Shown one piece after another: positions 30,192 to 32,853 of a stretch of DNA of 32,853 bases. Origin of the DNA: Rubrivivax sp. SCN 70-15 (lineage in GTDB: Bacteria > Pseudomonadota > Gammaproteobacteria > Burkholderiales > Burkholderiaceae_C); the NCBI GenBank assembly GCA_001725505.1, contig MEGM01000119.1, forward strand, positions 1-32,853. The letters run 5' to 3'. Made by a program: the position numbers and the translations under genes. The notes under the pieces are model-generated. The model searched no databases. It worked only from the letters and a program-made list of their open reading frames with translations, and was not told the DNA's origin. Positions within the stretch are counted from its first letter, which is position 1. Each line of letters begins with the position of its first letter.

Positions 30192-31364
30192 GCACGCGCG
30201 CGGCCGGCTGGGCGCTGCTGGCCGGCAACTTCGCGATCGGCTGCGGCGTGATGGTCACCGCCGGCGCGCTCAACGATCTCGTCCGTTCGCTTCACGTGTC
30301 GGTCGCGGCGGGCGGCCAGCTGATCACGGTGGCCGCCGTCGTGATGGCCGTCGGCGCGCCGCTGCTCGCCGCCGCCGTGTCCGGCTTGGACCGGCGCCGG
30401 CTGCTCACCGCGGCGCTGGTCTGGTACGCGCTCGGCCACGCGCTGAGTGCGCTCGCACCCGGCTACGCCTGGCTGCTGCCGGTGCGCGCCGCGACCGTGC
30501 TCGGCGCCGCGGTGTTCACGCCGCAGGCGGCGGCCGCGATGGCGACGCTGGCCGCCCCCGCCGAGCGCGGACGCGCGATCACCTTCATCTCGCGCGATCA
30601 CCTTCATCTTCCTCGGCTGGTCGCTGTCGTCGGTGATCGGGATGCCGATGCACGCGTGGATCGGCGAGACCTTCGGCTGGGCCGTGGCCTTCGGCGTCGT
30701 CGCGCTGCTCAGCGCCGCGGCAGCGCTCGCGGTCTGGCGCGCGCTGCCGGACGGCATCCGCCCTGCGGCGCTGTCGCGCCAGGACTGGCGCGGCACGCTG
30801 ACGCACCCGCTGCTGATGGGCGTGGTCGGCGTCACCGCGCTCAGCGCCGCCGGCCAGTTCACGCTGTTCTCCTACTTCGCGCCCTACTACCGCCAGGTGC
30901 TCGGCGCCGATGCCGCCGGCGTGAGCTTCCTGTTCCTCTGGTTCGGCGCCTTCGGCCTGCTCGGCAACCTGCTGCTGCAGCGGCTGATCGACCGCTGGGG
31001 CGCAGCGTGCTGCGCCACCGTCACGCTCGGCGCGATGGCCGCGTCGCTGCTCGCCTGGCCGCTCGCCGCGAGCGTGCCGGCGATGGCATTGCTCGTCACG
31101 CCCTGGGCGCTGGGCTGCTTCGCGTCGAACTCGGCCCAGCAGGCGAGGCTGGGCGGCGCGGCGCCGGCGTTGGCGTCGGCACTGATGGCGCTGAACACCT
31201 CGGCGATGTACCTCGGCCAGGCGGTCGGCGCGGCCGGCGGCGGCGCCCTCCTCGCGGTGGGCGGCTGGGGCAACCTGAACCTGGCCGCCACCGGCTGGAT
31301 GCTCGCCGCGATCGCGCTCAGCGCCCTGCTCGCCCCGCGCATGCGCGCGCCCGTCCATGTCTGA
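30188..31364 (+). pseudogene. MFS transporter, frameshifted by a 19-bp tandem duplication
   Basis: GTG start overlapping the previous stop; frame 1 ...AAMATLAAPAERGRAITFI, frame 2 ...FIFLGWSLSSVIGMPMHAWIGETFGWAVAFGVVALL...LSALLAPRMRAPVHV; duplication 30572-30590 / 30591-30609. Confidence 0.9.
30572..30609. repeat. Perfect 19-bp tandem direct duplication
   Basis: cgcgcgatcaccttcatct x2; removing one copy restores GRAITFIFLGWS. Confidence 0.97.
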
Positions 31365-31923
31365 CCCGACGCTGCGCCCGGGCGCGCCGCGCGACCTGTT
31401 CCGCGTCTTCCACCGGATGGCGCTGCAGGGTTTCGGCGGCGTGCTCGCGGTGACGCAGCGCGAGCTCGTCGAGCGCGAACGCTGGCTCACGCGCGAGCAG
31501 TTCGTCGAGCACCTCTCGATCGCCCAGGTGCTGCCGGGGCCGAACGTGATCAACCTCGCACTGATGATCGGCGACGGCTTCTTCGGCTGGCGCGGCGCGA
31601 TGGCCGCGCTCGCGGGGCTGCTGCTCGCGCCGCTCGCGATCGTGCTGTCGCTGGCGACGATCTACGCGCGGCTGTCCACGGTGCCCTTCGTCGCCGGCGC
31701 GCTGCGCGGCATGGGCGCGGTGGCCGCCGGGCTCGTGATCGCGACCGCGCTGAAGGTCGTGCCGACGCTGAAGAAGAACCCGATGGGGCTGCCGCTGTCG
31801 GCGGCGTTCGCTACCGTGACCTGGGTCGCGATCGGGCTGCTGCACTGGCCGCTGGTGTGGGTCGTGCTCGGCCTGGGCGCGCTCGCGATGGGCATCGCCT
31901 GGACCCGGCTGCGCGAGCGATGA
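31357..31923 (+). CDS. Chromate transporter family, N-terminal-type half protein
   Basis: FHRMALQGFGGVLAVTQRELVERERWLTREQFVEHLSIAQVLPGPNVINLALMIGDGFFGWRGA. Confidence 0.92.
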   Translation: MSDPTLRPGAPRDLFRVFHRMALQGFGGVLAVTQRELVERERWLTREQFVEHLSIAQVLPGPNVINLALMIGDGFFGWRGAMAALAGLLLAPLAIVLSLATIYARLSTVPFVAGALRGMGAVAAGLVIATALKVVPTLKKNPMGLPLSAAFATVTWVAIGLLHWPLVWVVLGLGALAMGIAWTRLRER

Positions 31924-32492
31924 ACCTGCACCTGCGTTCGATGCTCTGGGGGCCGGTCGGCATCGGCGCGCCAGGGCTGGTCGCGCTGTTCCTGCACTTC
32001 CTGCTGCTGTCGCTGCTGGCGGTCGGCGGCGCGATCACGACCGCGCCCGACATGCACCGCTTCGTCGTCAGCGAACGCCACTGGCTCAGCGACGCGCAGT
32101 TCACGACCTCGGTCGCGCTCGCGCAGGCGGCACCGGGGCCGAACGTGCTCTTCGTTGCCGTCCTCGGCTGGAACGTCGGCGGGCTGGCCGGCATGTTCGC
32201 GACGATGGTCGGCACGCTGCTGCCGTCGACGACGCTCGCGCTGGCCGCGACGCGCTGGGGCAATGCGCGGCGTGACTCGATCGGCGTGCGCGCCTTCACC
32301 GCCGGGATGGCGCCGCTGACGATCGGCCTGCTGCTCGCGACCGGCTGGGTGCTTACCGACCCGGCGCGCCACCATGCCGGCGCGATCCTGCTCGTTGCGC
32401 TCACCGTGATCGTGATGCTGCGCACCCGGATCAGCCCGATCTGGCCGATCGCCGCCGGCGCGGTGATCGGCGCGCTCGGCTGGGCCGGCTGA
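31920..32492 (+). CDS. Chromate transporter family, C-terminal-type half protein
   Basis: LLLSLLAVGGAITTAPDMHRFVVSERHWLSDAQFTTSVALAQAAPGPNVLFVAVLGWNVGG; ATGA overlap with the previous gene. Confidence 0.9.
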   Translation: MNLHLRSMLWGPVGIGAPGLVALFLHFLLLSLLAVGGAITTAPDMHRFVVSERHWLSDAQFTTSVALAQAAPGPNVLFVAVLGWNVGGLAGMFATMVGTLLPSTTLALAATRWGNARRDSIGVRAFTAGMAPLTIGLLLATGWVLTDPARHHAGAILLVALTVIVMLRTRISPIWPIAAGAVIGALGWAG

Positions 32493-32523
32493 GAGCCGGC
32501 CCGCTGCGGCCGTTCTCGGGCTC

Positions 32524-32720
32524 GGCCGCGTCTCGCTTGCGCAAGTTTCAGCGTGAGCCGGTGGCCCGGGGGTGCGTTCTCCGGTCCACGCTCGCGGGCG
32601 ACCGGCCTGGGTCCACCACGGTGACCTCGTCAACGCCTTCTTCCCGTGCCACGGGGAGCGGCGACCGCGAATGGGCCTTGCGCCCGCACCCCCGGACCAC
32701 CGTCTCCTGCCACCCCCGAG
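32524..32720 (-). repeat. Interspersed ~200-bp repeat, right-end copy (inverted relative to 4-217)
   Basis: Reverse complement reads ...gcgggcgcaaggcccattcgcggtcgcc...cgtggcacgggaagaaggcgttgacgaggtcacc...gcgagcgtggaccggagaacgcacccccgggccaccggctcacgctgaaacttgcgcaagcg. Confidence 0.88.
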
Positions 32721-32723
32721 GGC

Positions 32724-32803
32724 CGCCCCCTCGAGGCACGCCACCGACGGACTCGCAGGGCGGTGGTGGTCCCCGCGGGCGCAGGGCCCATTCGCGGTCG
32801 CCA
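32724..32803 (+). repeat. Partial direct copy of the same repeat, forming a large imperfect inverted repeat with 32660-32701
   Basis: cgccccctcgaggcacgccaccgacggactcgcagggcggtggtggtccccgcgggcgcagggcccattcgcggtcgcca, near-identical to 4-82. Confidence 0.85.
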
Positions 32804-32853
32804 GGGCGTGAGCACGACGACGGCGGTGTTGAAGCCCCCGGGACAAGCCTGCC

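Overview
High-GC chromosomal segment that looks like a betaproteobacterium of the order Burkholderiales (inferred from gene content, synteny and intergenic repeat style). The left half carries a mostly minus-strand run alaC-hom-thrC-moeA-moaD-moaE ... clpB. Between moaE and clpB sits a five-gene catabolic-looking cassette: flavin reductase, NicX-like dioxygenase, alpha/beta hydrolase, atypical acyl-CoA dehydrogenase and an acyl-CoA synthetase. The middle and right carry a DUF498/Mth938-like gene, bcp-type peroxiredoxin, PIN-PhoH ATPase, exported ATP-dependent DNA ligase, S8 protease, prpE, acuI-like reductase, NlpC/P60, moaA, rnhA, a methyltransferase, gloB, mltD-like transglycosylase, DUF1993, a 2-hydroxyacid dehydrogenase, an MFS transporter and a split chromate-transporter pair. 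The most notable signals are: (1) four genes broken by short non-homopolymer indels. These are a perfect 4-bp tandem duplication in moaA, a perfect 19-bp tandem duplication in the MFS gene, an apparent 4-bp deletion in the DUF498 gene, and a larger frame-changing deletion in the alpha/beta hydrolase; (2) a NicX-type cassette inserted in what I recall as a conserved synteny block, with the clpB heat-shock promoter -35 box overlapping the last cassette stop codon; (3) related ~200-bp structured repeats in opposite orientation at both window ends; (4) a family of intergenic hairpin repeats with a shared GCAG loop. I did not recognise a wholly new defence or mobile system. All homology statements come from reading motifs, not from database searches.
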